A program made the position numbers and the translations under genes. A DNA stretch of 64,000 bases from Flavilitoribacter nigricans DSM 23189 = NBRC 102662 (lineage in GTDB: Bacteria > Bacteroidota > Bacteroidia > Chitinophagales > Saprospiraceae): NCBI RefSeq assembly GCF_002646595.1, contig NZ_PDUD01000019.1:1-64000 (forward strand), in the 5' to 3' direction. The notes under the pieces are model-generated. The model did no database searches and was not told the origin of the DNA. It was given only the letters and a program-made list of their open reading frames with translations. The first letter of the stretch is position 1. Each line of letters opens with the position of its first letter. Shown piece after piece: positions 18,387 through 28,193 of this stretch.

Positions 18387-18824
18387 ATGAATTTATTGGA
18401 TAAGCGCGACCGGAATCTTTCCGCTACTATAAAATTGGGTCGGGAGAACCCCGGCAATTTACTTCAGGTATTCCTCCTGGTAACTGCTCTATTATTTTTC
18501 GGAAGTTGCAGCAGCAACCGGGCCACTATCTACATTCCGGCAGAACAGGAATTCGTGCTGGGTGCCGATGAGAACCAAAATTTCCGCGTGGATCTTAAAA
18601 ATACCAGCGGCCTTCCGGTGGCGGTAAGTGCGGTGGATAAAAATACCGAAACCCAAACCCAGGGTTTCAGGCTGGAGGCGCAGGGCAGTGCCCGGGTATT
18701 CATCGGTCGGAAAGAAAAGGTAGTACTCAAAAATTCCCATTCGGAAGAGATCCGCATAAAAGCCCGCCTGAATAAGGGCGTGGCGGGTATGAGTTACCGC
18801 CCGCTTGATCAGGATGGTCAGTAA
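18387..18824 (+). CDS. Small hypothetical lipoprotein
   Basis: 145 residues from ATG 18387. A hydrophobic helix (LLQVFLLVTALLFFGSC) ends in a lipobox-like FGSC, so the mature protein would be a lipid-anchored periplasmic or outer-membrane protein. The mature part of about 100 residues is beta-rich (IYIPAEQEFVLGADENQNFR; EEIRIKARLNKGVAG) and matches no family I know. The signal sequence is long, with an N-terminal extension of about 28 polar residues, so translation may begin later. It is followed within 40 bp by a large palindromic element. Confidence 0.6.
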   Translation: MNLLDKRDRNLSATIKLGRENPGNLLQVFLLVTALLFFGSCSSNRATIYIPAEQEFVLGADENQNFRVDLKNTSGLPVAVSAVDKNTETQTQGFRLEAQGSARVFIGRKEKVVLKNSHSEEIRIKARLNKGVAGMSYRPLDQDGQ

Positions 18825-18862
18825 GCGCCGGTTGGTCTCCGTATCCTTCTACCTGTCGATGA

Positions 18863-19024
18863 TAGAAGCCATCTCAAAATATCCTTTGGCCTACAAAAGG
18901 GGGTTTTGGAGCCATATTTCGTTGCAAAAAACGTCACGTCCATACGGATGCTCCGTTTTTTCGCCTCATCTGGCTCCAAAATCCCTCTTTTTCACCATCA
19001 AAAACATTTCTGAGATGGCTTCTA
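18863..19024. repeat. 162-bp palindromic element with TA-bordered inverted ends
   Basis: Ends TAGAAGCCATCTCA (18863 on) and TGAGATGGCTTCTA (to 19024) are perfect inverse complements. Inner segments also pair, for example TTTTGGAGCCAT and GGCTCCAAAA, and GCAAAAAACG and CGTTTTTTCG; about 70 bp of each arm aligns. The outermost bases are TA on both sides, as expected if a mariner/IS630-type MITE duplicated a TA target. The right end supplies the TAG stop codon of the acyl-CoA synthetase gene. Confidence 0.8.
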
Positions 19025-20719
19025 GTATTTAGCGTGGAAGTACTCCTGGGCTTTTTGCACTTTATTGAGGCGGTCCGTAGCTTCGTTAGCCCGCAGTTCT
19101 ACCCGCCGGATCTTGCCGCTGATGGTCTTGGGTAAGGCATCCGGAAACTCAATGATCCGTGGGACCTTGTATTTTGCGAGTTTCTGCTCGGTAAAGGCGA
19201 AAATATCGTCGGCCAGCTCCCGGCTGGGGCTCACCCCCGCCCGCAACATGATGAAGGCCTTGACGGCATAGCCACGCAGTTCGTGCGGACTGGCCACCAC
19301 GGCTGCTTCCACCACAGCTTCGTGCTCGATCAGTACGCTTTCGACCTCAAAAGGACCGATCCGGTAGGCCGAGGCCTTGATCACATCGTCATTGCGACCG
19401 ACAAACCAGAAATAACCGTCTTCGTCCCGGTAGGCTTTATCGCCGGTGTAATACAGATCCCCCCGGAAGACCTTGGCGGTGCGCTCCGGGTCTTCGAGGT
19501 ATTCGATGAATACGCCGTTATGGCGCTTTTCGTCCAGTTTAACGCAGATCACGCCTTCTTCCAAAGGCGGTAATTCCTGACCCGAATCGTCGTAGATCCC
19601 GATATCGTACAGGAAAGTAGGTTTGCCCATAGACCCCGGCCGGATGGGCTCACCCTCCAGATTGCAGACGAGAGCGGTGGTTTCCGTCTGGCCGTAACCA
19701 TCCCGGATGCTTACCCCGGTCCCCTGCTGCCATTTGGTGATCACTTCCGGATTCAGCGGCTCACCGGCCGCGCAACTAGAGCGGAGTTTCAGCCGGTAAG
19801 CGGTGAGATCCTCCTGGATCAGCATGCGGATCACCGTCGGCGAACCGCAAAAAGTAGTAACCCCGTATTTTTCCATGGCGGCCAGTTGCTCACCGGCGAC
19901 AAAACTGTCTACCTGATTCGCAAAGATGGTGGCGCCCGTATTCCAGGGGGCGAAGAAACTACTCCAGGCAAATTTTGCCCAGCCGGGAGAAGAAATATTG
20001 TAATGGATATCGCCGCGGCTACAGCCCAGCCAGGAAGAGGTGGTCAGGTGGCCGAAGGGATAGGTGAAATGCGTATGCACCACGATCTTCGGCAGTCCGG
20101 TAGTGCCGGAAGTGAAAAAGTACAAAAAGGGATCATCCGCCCGGGTGGGTGCCGGGTCGGCGGTTTCGGCTTCGGACAGGATATCCTCAAAGCTATGCCA
20201 ACCTTCGCGCGAGCCTTCGGTCAGGATCTTGAGTTTGATCCCGCTGCCGAACTCCCGCTCCGCCGCATCGATCAGTTCCGCATTGGCCGATTGGGCGATC
20301 ATCACCTCCGGCAACAGGGAGCGAAAGCGGTATACCATATCGTCCCTAGTCAGATTGACCGCCGTCGGCATGATGATGTAACCGCCCTTGATAGTTGCCA
20401 GAAAGCTGATCCAGTTCTCGGGAATGAGGGGCAGTACGGTGTAGATGCGATCTCCCCGGTCGCAGCCGTGTTTCCGTAGAAAATTGATGAGTTGATTGGA
20501 CAAAACGTACATGTCGCGAAAACTGAAGATGCGTTCCCGATCCTGGTACGTCCAGATCAGGGCCTGCCCATCACCGTTCTCGCGGACATTGAGGGGATAG
20601 AAGATATCTTCCACCCAATTGAAGGCGGCAGGTTTGTCGAGTTGGAGCTGATCTAATGCACTAAATTCCTTCCTGCGGATAGCTTCAATAGAAGCTTCAA
20701 AGAAGTGTTTGATTTCCAT
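19022..20719 (-). CDS. Acyl-CoA synthetase (AMP-binding, medium-chain/acetyl-CoA synthetase-like)
   Basis: 565 residues. Activates a carboxylic acid to acyl-adenylate and then to acyl-CoA. Visible motifs are the P-loop-like YFFTSGTTGLPKIV, the acid-binding region ISSPGWAKFAWSSFFAPW, the adenine motif DGYGQTETT, the ribose-binding YTGDKAYRDEDGYFWFVGR and the C-terminal catalytic Lys in LPKTISGKIRR. The GWAKFAW segment resembles medium-chain (ACSM-like) synthetases. No beta-oxidation genes are adjacent, so the acid is unknown. Translation ends within the palindromic element at 18863-19024, which may have replaced the original C-terminus. Confidence 0.9.
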   Translation of the reverse strand: MEIKHFFEASIEAIRRKEFSALDQLQLDKPAAFNWVEDIFYPLNVRENGDGQALIWTYQDRERIFSFRDMYVLSNQLINFLRKHGCDRGDRIYTVLPLIPENWISFLATIKGGYIIMPTAVNLTRDDMVYRFRSLLPEVMIAQSANAELIDAAEREFGSGIKLKILTEGSREGWHSFEDILSEAETADPAPTRADDPFLYFFTSGTTGLPKIVVHTHFTYPFGHLTTSSWLGCSRGDIHYNISSPGWAKFAWSSFFAPWNTGATIFANQVDSFVAGEQLAAMEKYGVTTFCGSPTVIRMLIQEDLTAYRLKLRSSCAAGEPLNPEVITKWQQGTGVSIRDGYGQTETTALVCNLEGEPIRPGSMGKPTFLYDIGIYDDSGQELPPLEEGVICVKLDEKRHNGVFIEYLEDPERTAKVFRGDLYYTGDKAYRDEDGYFWFVGRNDDVIKASAYRIGPFEVESVLIEHEAVVEAAVVASPHELRGYAVKAFIMLRAGVSPSRELADDIFAFTEQKLAKYKVPRIIEFPDALPKTISGKIRRVELRANEATDRLNKVQKAQEYFHAKY

Positions 20720-21338
20720 AATTTGGTATCTATTTGGCCAGGCTATGGAAATAAAAATATTAAAAAAAATACTATTCGGCGAACTTCACACTGATTTACC
20801 GAGTTCAAAAAATGAATATAAATAAGAATTATATTGGGGCTCTTTTGGCGGTGATCCAATTTATTGGACACTGCCTTTTTTTTGTCCTGCGCGCTTCTTT
20901 TGGACAAAAAAGTGCCCACTCCGTTCTGCCGAAGTGAGCCCAAGCAAGTAGTATATGAAACAAAATTCTTTATCGGAACGGCACCGAAGTACCGCAGACT
21001 TTTTTACTAATCAGATCCTCACAGGGAATTATTTACCCTGGAGCAATACTCCATCCCGGCGAAGAAAAATTCATCCTTCCGGATGCGATCCAGCGACAAC
21101 GGGCCGCAGCGAAACCGAAAAGGAGTTGCCGCGTTCCGCCCGGACCGGGGTCCTGTTTATTGCGCTACAATTTAACGGTCTCCGCCCGAAAAATATCAAT
21201 GATTTCTCCCAACGACAGGATTAAACCGGTGACCGGCATACTTTATCCCCGCAAGCGTCAAAGTGTTGTTGAAAGCTAAAACCCGGCCGCTGGGAAAATT
21301 GGATTTTGGGTTTTAGCACGATCACGTATCTTTGGCAG
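20720..21338. other. Intergenic region with two inverted repeats, no convincing gene
   Basis: A stem TTTTTTTTGTCC (20875-20886) and GGACAAAAAAGT (20902-20913) could act as a terminator. A perfect 10-bp pair GCTAAAACCC (21275-21284) and GGGTTTTAGC (21308-21317) lies just before the kinase promoter box. A small frame at 20955-21224 is Arg/Ser/Pro-rich without family signs and is not called. Confidence 0.5.
21327..21334 (+). promoter_or_regulatory. -7 promoter box TATCTTTG
   Basis: Perfect match to the Bacteroidota -7 consensus TAnnTTTG. It ends 4 bp before the ATG at 21339, so the mRNA would be leaderless or nearly so. Confidence 0.45.
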
Positions 21339-22376
21339 ATGGCTAGATCAATCAGGGGAACCAACATAACTTACAGTGAGATCCTTTTCCAGATCGGATT
21401 GCACTTACTGGTGTTTAGCTTCTACTCATTCGACAAAGACAATCCGCAGATCACTCCCCAACAGATCATTTTTTTCCTGAATTACGCCGTAGCGGCCTTT
21501 ATTATCAACTACGTACTGCTCCCCCGCTTTTTTTACCGGAAGCAGTATTTTGCTTTTTTCCTTTTCGTGGCCCTTATTATGGCCGGGGTCATTATCATGG
21601 AGGAACTGGTGCTGGAGAAGATCTATTTTCCCGATACCCGGGGAAGAAGTTTTCCCGGTGTATTTTATAGCCTGCTGGAAACCCTCCCGGTGATCACGAT
21701 CCTGTCCGGTTTCAAATTCGCCTGGGACGCCATCGGCAAACAACGGGAAGTAGACGAGCTCAAAGCAGCGGTTAAAGAAAGTGAACTGCAGTTCCTCAAA
21801 TCGCAGATCAATCCCCATTTTCTCTTCAATAATCTCAATAACCTCTATTCCTACGCCATCGAGAACTCCCCGAAGACCCCGGAGATCATCCTCGAACTGT
21901 CGTCCGTTCTGCGGTACATGCTTTATGAATGCCGGGAAGCCTACGTAATGCTGTCCAAAGAGATCGAACAACTCCATAATTTTGTCAAGCTCAGCGAATT
22001 ACAGATCGAGGAGCGCGGCACGGTGCGTTTTCACGCCGAGCCGTACTCCGGCAGCTACCGCATCGCGCCCCTGATTCTCATCGTTTTTGTGGAGAATGCC
22101 TTCAAGCACAGTACCGCCAGTCAGGCCAGTAACATCGAGATCGATATCCATATACAATTATCCGATGGCGGAGAGTTGACTTTTGTGTGTAAAAATTCCT
22201 ACCTGCCGCAGTCCAATCAGGACCGCGTTTCCCACGGTATCGGCATCGAGAACGTCAAAAAGCGACTGGAACTGATCTATCCGGATGACCACCAATTGCA
22301 GATTGAGCAGCGGGAAACAGAATATATAGTGGAATTGAGATGTCAGTTGGAAAGAACTACCAGAGAATGGAAATAA
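21339..22376 (+). CDS. Orphan LytS-type sensor histidine kinase
   Basis: 345 residues from ATG 21339; a TTG-started extension to 21306 would overlap the promoter box. Four membrane helices (about 10-120, for example AVAAFIINYVLLPRF and YFAFFLFVALIMAGVIIMEE) precede a linker and the phospho-acceptor motif NPHFLFNNLNNLYS with His160, then an HATPase domain (VFVENAFKHS; HGIGIENVKKRLELIY). No LytTR regulator gene is adjacent, so its partner is elsewhere or it shares the regulator at 16296. The signal is unknown; there is no separate sensor domain. Confidence 0.88.
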   Translation: MARSIRGTNITYSEILFQIGLHLLVFSFYSFDKDNPQITPQQIIFFLNYAVAAFIINYVLLPRFFYRKQYFAFFLFVALIMAGVIIMEELVLEKIYFPDTRGRSFPGVFYSLLETLPVITILSGFKFAWDAIGKQREVDELKAAVKESELQFLKSQINPHFLFNNLNNLYSYAIENSPKTPEIILELSSVLRYMLYECREAYVMLSKEIEQLHNFVKLSELQIEERGTVRFHAEPYSGSYRIAPLILIVFVENAFKHSTASQASNIEIDIHIQLSDGGELTFVCKNSYLPQSNQDRVSHGIGIENVKKRLELIYPDDHQLQIEQRETEYIVELRCQLERTTREWK

Positions 22377-22744
22377 TCCGTTTATTCGTAAATAGTGGTT
22401 GGCTTTAGCATTTTATGTTGGGTCCGGTAAATAGAATAGGAAAACGGACATTCCAGATCAATCCATAGCCAGGGCTACGCCCTTCGCGGTAAAACCCTTG
22501 CTGATCTACCAATTTTTTTTGCAGCTAGGCCGCTGATCCGGATAAGGGCATCGCCCCGATGATAAAAGGGGATTCCTCCAGCAAGTGAGACGGCGAATGC
22601 AAAGAGCGAATTTAGGACATCCGTTTTACGATAGTACGTTTCAAAAGTAGATTACAGCTTTGCGAAGGCACTGAATCCTATCCTTGAGAATGCTGAAGTC
22701 GAAGTTAGATCTTGCATCATTATTCGTTACTCCGATCCTCTCTG
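22377..22744. other. Gap between convergent genes, nothing recognised
   Basis: 368 bp between the orphan kinase and the methyltransferase. No reading frame, tRNA or strong hairpin was recognised. Confidence 0.5.
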
Positions 22745-23380
22745 CTAACTCCCCAGCTTACGCGACACTAAAAAACAACTCGCCTTCCCCGGCCAGGCTT
22801 CCTGTTCCACCATTTGAAATCCCTCCTTAATAACGGCTTCTTCCAAGGCTTCCCGCTTAAAGAAGTGGAGAAACGGCATAGCACCGAATTTGATCAACGG
22901 TTGAAAAGCCAGATACAGCAGGGTATTGGTCAGGGTCCGGTTTCCCATGCAGGTCGTTAGAGAAATGAATAAACCGCCCGGTTTGAGCAGAGCATGCGTT
23001 CTCCGCAGGATAGCCCGGGTATCCGGGATCAGGTGAAGCACATTGAACGCCAGGACCAGGTCGAAAGTGCCGTGCTCCAGCCGCTGGTCGAATAAACTGG
23101 ATTTTTGGAAATCTACATTTTCGATTTGAAACCGCTCCGCTTTTTCCCGGGCGAACTCGATCATTTTGGATGAGATATCAATGCCCAGCACTTTACCGAC
23201 CGACGGAGCGACAGCGCAACTTACCGTACCGGTGGCACATCCGAAATCGAGCACCTGATCTCCGGGGCGAAGCCACGGTTTGGCCTTGTCGGCCGCGGCG
23301 CTATTTATACTTTCCGGGTTGCGGTCAAACCTGCCCGCCAGGCGATCCCAGAATTTTTCCTCCTTTTGGGTGATGTTCAT
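22745..23380 (-). CDS. Class I SAM-dependent methyltransferase
   Basis: 211 residues from ATG 23380; the open frame runs further upstream from a TTG but that part lacks family features. The SAM-binding motif I is VLDFGCATGTVS, followed by an acidic residue in GIDISSKMIEFAREK, FDLVLAFNVLHLI (motif II region) and LLKPGGLFISLTTC (motif III). This is the Methyltransf_11/25 pattern of small-molecule methyltransferases such as UbiE- or Tam-like enzymes. A hydrophobic stretch near 155-175 (TLLYLAFQPLIKFGAM) may sit against the membrane. The substrate is unknown and neighbours give no help. Confidence 0.85.
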   Translation of the reverse strand: MNITQKEEKFWDRLAGRFDRNPESINSAAADKAKPWLRPGDQVLDFGCATGTVSCAVAPSVGKVLGIDISSKMIEFAREKAERFQIENVDFQKSSLFDQRLEHGTFDLVLAFNVLHLIPDTRAILRRTHALLKPGGLFISLTTCMGNRTLTNTLLYLAFQPLIKFGAMPFLHFFKREALEEAVIKEGFQMVEQEAWPGKASCFLVSRKLGS

Positions 23381-23570
23381 ACCTTGATCCTGATCTTTTA
23401 TGGATCCACATAATGCTTCCGGTAATTGGAACCGACAAAACTTATAGATGGAAAGCCCCGGTGGATCGATAATTGATCCTGATACGCTATGCCGGTCTCG
23501 CTTCGGGTTCAAGCGCTTCGGTCAGTTCCAAAGGCGTCCGTTTACTACCAGGGAATTAAACAGGGAAACT

Positions 23571-24452
23571 TCATCTCCCAAACACATCCCGACGGGCGTA
23601 ATGCCCCACTACATCGAAATCCAGCTTGCCTTTGGCCACTTCCCGCAGATCGAGATCGGCGTACAGGATCCCTTCCTCGTCCCAGAGCGGACCGGCAACG
23701 ACCTGCCCCAGCGGATCGACGATCACACTGCCGCCCCGGCACAGCACTTCCGGCAGATCGGCAATTTCCGCCCGGTAAGGTTCCGGATAATCCGAGCGCT
23801 CCACGTACTGGTTGCAGGCCAGCACGTAGCAACGCCCCTCGCAGGCAATGTGGCGCATGCTGGCCTGCCAGGTTTCCCGTGCATCCGCCGTTGGGGCCAG
23901 ATAGAGTTGCACGCCCTGTTCGTAGAGCGCCATTCGGGCCATCGGCATGTAGTTCTCCCAACAGATCAGTCCCCCCATCCGGCCAAGCGGCGTTTCCAGT
24001 ACCTGCAGGTCGGTTCCGTCGCCTTCGCCCCAGATCAGCCGTTCGGCAGCCGTAGGTTTCAGCTTTCGGTGCCGATGGAGCAACCCTCCGTCCGGACCCC
24101 AGTAGGCTACGCTACAGTACAGGGTACTGCCGCTGCGGTCCCGCTCGATAATGCCGGCCACCAGATAAACCTGATGCCGGGCCGCCCAGGTACCGATCTG
24201 ATCGATCTCCGGACCCGGAATTTCCAGACTGTGCTGCCAGTAATCGTACCACTGATCCCGACCACCGGGCGAGCGACTTCCAACTACCGTCCCGAAACTC
24301 AGTCCCCGCGGATACCCGCCCAGAAATGCTTCGGGAAAGAGGATCAGGCGGGCCCCGGCATTGGCTGCCTCCGCCACCAGTTTTTCCATTTTCTGCAGGC
24401 CGGACGTCAGATCAAATAATATCCCGGCAGCCTGCACTACTGCGACTTTCAT
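23571..24452 (-). CDS. Nitrilase (carbon-nitrogen hydrolase)
   Basis: 293 residues from ATG 24452, preceded by a purine-rich AGGAAAAA; a GTG seven codons upstream is an alternative. The Glu-Lys-Cys triad is visible: Glu41 in LFPEAFLGGYPRG, Lys130 in HRKLKPT and Cys164 in GLICWENYMP. The WGEGDG segment and the CWENYMP motif mark true nitrilases (branch 1 of the superfamily), which convert nitriles to the acid plus ammonia, rather than amidases. Spacing and residue numbers are close to characterised bacterial nitrilases. Cytoplasmic; substrate unknown. It is divergent from the PVC-type heme protein. Confidence 0.9.
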   Translation of the reverse strand: MKVAVVQAAGILFDLTSGLQKMEKLVAEAANAGARLILFPEAFLGGYPRGLSFGTVVGSRSPGGRDQWYDYWQHSLEIPGPEIDQIGTWAARHQVYLVAGIIERDRSGSTLYCSVAYWGPDGGLLHRHRKLKPTAAERLIWGEGDGTDLQVLETPLGRMGGLICWENYMPMARMALYEQGVQLYLAPTADARETWQASMRHIACEGRCYVLACNQYVERSDYPEPYRAEIADLPEVLCRGGSVIVDPLGQVVAGPLWDEEGILYADLDLREVAKGKLDFDVVGHYARRDVFGR

Positions 24453-24668
24453 TTTTTCCTGTAAATTTACCACTTGAAATCGTAAGTCTTCCGGATCGAA
24501 CCGGCCGGTTATTCGTTTGCGATCTAAAATTCCGGACGATCACTGAATCCCTGCAATCTTTCGAGTAATGTATTCCATTTTTTGCAACCGCAAACCGGCA
24601 CCTTAGGGAACTGCGACCGGAGGATAGACGATGGACGATTTTTTTACACCAACTTTAAATTATCTATT

Positions 24669-27600
24669 GTGCAACGCAACACAGCATTTTCATTAAAAAA
24701 TACCATGCTCTGGTGCCTGCTGGGCCTCGCGGCACTGGCCTATACCGGCTGCCAGAACACGGAAACACCCAGCGTAGAAGAGGATGGGGACGATATCGAA
24801 TTCACGCCGCACGTGGTGGAACTGGATCCGGCTGCTGCCGCAGCCCAGGCCCGCGAGATCCGGGAAAACTATCCCGCCGTTAAGATCCTCGACGGATTGG
24901 AACTGAGCCTCTGGGCTTCCGATTCGCTCTCACCGGACCCCATTGCCCTCAAGATGGACGAGCAGGGACGGGCCTACGTCACCCGCGCCGTACGGCAAAA
25001 AAATTCCGAATTTGATATCCGCGGCCATCGCGACTGGATGACGGCTTCCATCTCCCTCCAGAGTGTGGAAGATCGCCGCGAATTCCTGAGAACAACCTTC
25101 GCTCCCGAAAAGAGTGAAGAGAACGAATGGCTCGAAGACCTCAACGGTGACGGCAGTCACGACTGGAAAGACCTCACCGTGGAGCGGGACCAGATCCTGC
25201 GTCTGGAAGACCGCGACGGTGACGGCGTAGCCGACCTGTCCCGGGTATTTGTAGAGAGTCCGCACACGGAGGTGACCGACGTTGCCGGCGGTGTGCTGCC
25301 ATTCGGTGGAGATGTCTACATGGCCCAGGCTCCGGATCTGTGGCGGTATACCGATACGGACGGTGACGGCATGGCGGACACCAAATTCTCCCTGGCCCAT
25401 GGCTATCAGATGCACATCGGCTTTGGCGCCCACGGGATGTCCGGCGTCACCTACGGTCCCGACGGCAAGATCTACTGGGGCATCGGCGATATCGGTATGA
25501 ATGTAACCGACCGGTCCGGTAAACACTGGATGTACCCCAACCAGGGGGTTATCTGCCGCGCCAATCCGGACGGCAGCGATTTTGAGGTTTTTGCGGCCGG
25601 TCTGCGGAATACCCACGAGTTCGTATTCGACGACTACGGCAACCTCATCAGTGTAGACAACGACGGGGACCACCCCGGAGAAAGCGAGCGACTGGTACAC
25701 ATCGTAAACGGTTCGGACACCGGCTGGCGGATCAACTGGCAGTTCGGCAAATACACCGATCCGGACAACAACAGTTATAAGGTGTGGATGGACGAAGGCC
25801 TGTATAAGCCCCGTTTTGAAGGACAGGCAGCTTACATCACGCCCTGTATCCGCAACTACCACAACGGGCCGACTGGTATGGTCTACTACCCAGGTACTGG
25901 TCTGAACGACAGCTTTAAGAAGAACTTCCTGGTCGTAGAATTCCCGGGTTCTCCGGCGCGGGCTAATATCTACGGTTTCCGTCTCGACCCCAAAGGTGCT
26001 ACTTTCGATTTCAAGGACGAGCGCACCGTGATCAACGGCGTACTGGCTACCGGTATGGATATGGGCCCGGACGGCGCCCTGTATTTTTCCGACTGGATGG
26101 AAGGCTGGGGCACCAAAGGCATCGGCCGGGTCTGGAAACTGGATGATCCTACCCAGGTGGATTCGCCCATTCGTAAGGAAGTACAGCAGTTGATCGAAGC
26201 GGACTTTTCCGGGCGTACTCCGGCGGAGCTCGGTGAATTGCTGGCGCACGTAGATCGCCGGATCCGCCTGAAGGCCCAGTTCGAGCTGGCCAAACGCGGT
26301 GATGACGGCAATACCGTATTCGTTAAGGCGTCCCAGAACAGCGATGAGCAACTGGCCCGCATCCACGGGATCTGGGGTATCGGTCAACTGGCGGCCAAAA
26401 ACGCCGATTACGCCGAACCGCTGCAGGGACTCCTGCAGGATGCCGATCCGGAGATCCGGGCCCAGGCCGCGAAGATCATCGGTGATGTACGTTATGCTCC
26501 TGCTGCCGAATCGCTCATTCCACTTGTGAACAACGAAGCGCCCCGGGTACGGTTCTACGCTACCGAAGCGCTGGGCCGGATCGCCCACAAACCGGCTATC
26601 CCGAGCATCATTGAAATGCTGGGCAACAATAACGACGAGGACGCTTACCTGCGCCACGCCGGAGCGCTGGCCCTGGCCCGCATCGGTGATGCCGCCCCGG
26701 TACTGGCCCTTTCCAATAATAACAGTCGCGCGCTGCGGATCGCGGCGGTAGTGGCCCTGCGCCGGATGAAAGAACCCGGTATCCGCGAATTCCTCAAGGA
26801 TCAGGATGAATATATCGTAACCGAAGCGGCCCGCGCCATCAACGATGATTTCTCCATTCCGGAGGCGCTGCCCGATCTGGCCCGCCTGCTCGGTACCACC
26901 AGCTTTACCAACGAGGCGCTGATCCGCCGGGCGATCAACGCCAACCTGCGGGTAGGTAAAGAAGAGAATCTGAAGACCCTCTCCACCTACGCCACCAAGC
27001 AGGGCGTACCGGAGACCATGCGGGCCGAAGCGATCGCCACGCTGGGTGTTTGGGCCAAACCGTCGGTACTGGACCGCGTGGACGGTCGTTTGCGGGGACC
27101 CGTAGAACGGGACCTGGCGCCCGTACAGGCAGCCCTGAAGCCGATCATTCCCACGCTTTTTGCGGATAAGAACGTTGCCCTGCAGGCTGCCGGCGCCGAA
27201 GCGGCCGGTAAAGCGAAACTCGGAGAGTTTGCGCCCCAACTGTTCGACATGGTCCAGAACCACAAGGATAAAGATGTACGGATCGCGGCCCTGCAGGCCC
27301 TTGCGGACCTGGAAGCGGACCAATCCATTTCGGCTATCCGTTTCGCACTGGATGATCAGGAAAGAGATGTGCGGGTAAACGCCCTGCGCCTGGTTTCCGA
27401 GCAGGATATTCCGGCGGATGAGCTCATCGACCTTTTCAGTATCGTTCTGGAAAAAGCAACGATCCGGGAGCAGCAACAGGCCCTGCGCGGCTTGTCGGAA
27501 CTGCCCATCGAAAAGACCAAACCGCTCCTCAACAGTTTGCTGGATAAACTCACGGCGGGTGATCTGCCTCCGGGCATCCAACTGGAACTGACGGAAGCTA

Positions 27601-28130
27601 TTGAAGAAAGTGAGCTGCCGGAACTACTCGAAAAAATGGAAACCTACCGCAAAAGCCTCGATCCGGAAGATGTGGTTGCCCAGTACCGCGATGCCCTGGA
27701 AGGCGGTAATCCCTGGCGGGGACGCAATATCTTCCTCAGTCATGAAACTTCCCAGTGTGTGCGCTGTCACTCGCTGGAGCCGGGAGAAGGTAGCGACGTA
27801 GGACCGTTGCTGGCCGGTATCGGCGCCAAATACGACCGGGAGGAACTGCTCCGCTCCCTGGTGGCGCCCAGCGCCCGTATCGCGCCGGGCTACGGTGTAG
27901 TGGTACTCACACTGTCCGACGGCAAAACGGTGAGCGGTATTCTCAAAGAAGAGAACGACCAGCAGCTCGTCATTCAGGTGGGCGATGAAAGTCCGCAAAG
28001 GATCGATAAATCGAAGGTAACCGAGCGGATCGATGCCGCCTCCAGTATGCCGGCTATGGGTGCCATCATGGAACGCGAAGAACTGCGGGATCTGGTGGCC
28101 TTCCTCGTTTCGCTGGGTGATCCGACCTGA
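24669..28130 (+). CDS. PVC-type heme-binding lipoprotein with HEAT repeats and C-terminal cytochrome c domain
   Basis: 1153 residues from the GTG at 24669, which gives a lipoprotein signal (basic start, then MLWCLLGLAALAYTGC); ATG 24705 is an alternative. Domains: an N-terminal six-bladed propeller typical of PVC-type heme-binding proteins (about 60-510; repeated GxDGxxYW/F segments and Ca-like DGDGVAD, DTDGDGMAD loops), HEAT repeats (about 530-960), and a cytochrome c-like domain with CVRCH near residue 1030 and a downstream heme/CBM-like VSGILKEEN strand. Such proteins are common in Planctomycetes and present in Bacteroidota; they are thought to be membrane-anchored dehydrogenases or electron-transfer proteins acting on sugars. 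Monocistronic, with a strong terminator at 28194. Confidence 0.85.
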   Translation: MQRNTAFSLKNTMLWCLLGLAALAYTGCQNTETPSVEEDGDDIEFTPHVVELDPAAAAAQAREIRENYPAVKILDGLELSLWASDSLSPDPIALKMDEQGRAYVTRAVRQKNSEFDIRGHRDWMTASISLQSVEDRREFLRTTFAPEKSEENEWLEDLNGDGSHDWKDLTVERDQILRLEDRDGDGVADLSRVFVESPHTEVTDVAGGVLPFGGDVYMAQAPDLWRYTDTDGDGMADTKFSLAHGYQMHIGFGAHGMSGVTYGPDGKIYWGIGDIGMNVTDRSGKHWMYPNQGVICRANPDGSDFEVFAAGLRNTHEFVFDDYGNLISVDNDGDHPGESERLVHIVNGSDTGWRINWQFGKYTDPDNNSYKVWMDEGLYKPRFEGQAAYITPCIRNYHNGPTGMVYYPGTGLNDSFKKNFLVVEFPGSPARANIYGFRLDPKGATFDFKDERTVINGVLATGMDMGPDGALYFSDWMEGWGTKGIGRVWKLDDPTQVDSPIRKEVQQLIEADFSGRTPAELGELLAHVDRRIRLKAQFELAKRGDDGNTVFVKASQNSDEQLARIHGIWGIGQLAAKNADYAEPLQGLLQDADPEIRAQAAKIIGDVRYAPAAESLIPLVNNEAPRVRFYATEALGRIAHKPAIPSIIEMLGNNNDEDAYLRHAGALALARIGDAAPVLALSNNNSRALRIAAVVALRRMKEPGIREFLKDQDEYIVTEAARAINDDFSIPEALPDLARLLGTTSFTNEALIRRAINANLRVGKEENLKTLSTYATKQGVPETMRAEAIATLGVWAKPSVLDRVDGRLRGPVERDLAPVQAALKPIIPTLFADKNVALQAAGAEAAGKAKLGEFAPQLFDMVQNHKDKDVRIAALQALADLEADQSISAIRFALDDQERDVRVNALRLVSEQDIPADELIDLFSIVLEKATIREQQQALRGLSELPIEKTKPLLNSLLDKLTAGDLPPGIQLELTEAIEESELPELLEKMETYRKSLDPEDVVAQYRDALEGGNPWRGRNIFLSHETSQCVRCHSLEPGEGSDVGPLLAGIGAKYDREELLRSLVAPSARIAPGYGVVVLTLSDGKTVSGILKEENDQQLVIQVGDESPQRIDKSKVTERIDAASSMPAMGAIMEREELRDLVAFLVSLGDPT

Positions 28131-28193
28131 TGATCGGGCCTTAGTAAGTTTAGAGATTGAAGGATCCTGAATTACGGAATTCCGAACGATTTT

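Noticed and set aside
18805-19032. 75-residue plus-strand frame
   Set aside because: It is formed almost wholly by the palindromic element and shows no protein features.
20955-21224. 89-residue plus-strand frame
   Set aside because: Low-complexity Arg/Ser/Pro content, no domain or good context.
24930-27581. 883-codon open frame on the minus strand
   Set aside because: It lies entirely opposite the heme lipoprotein gene, lacks domains and has a composition typical of the antisense of GC-rich coding sequence.
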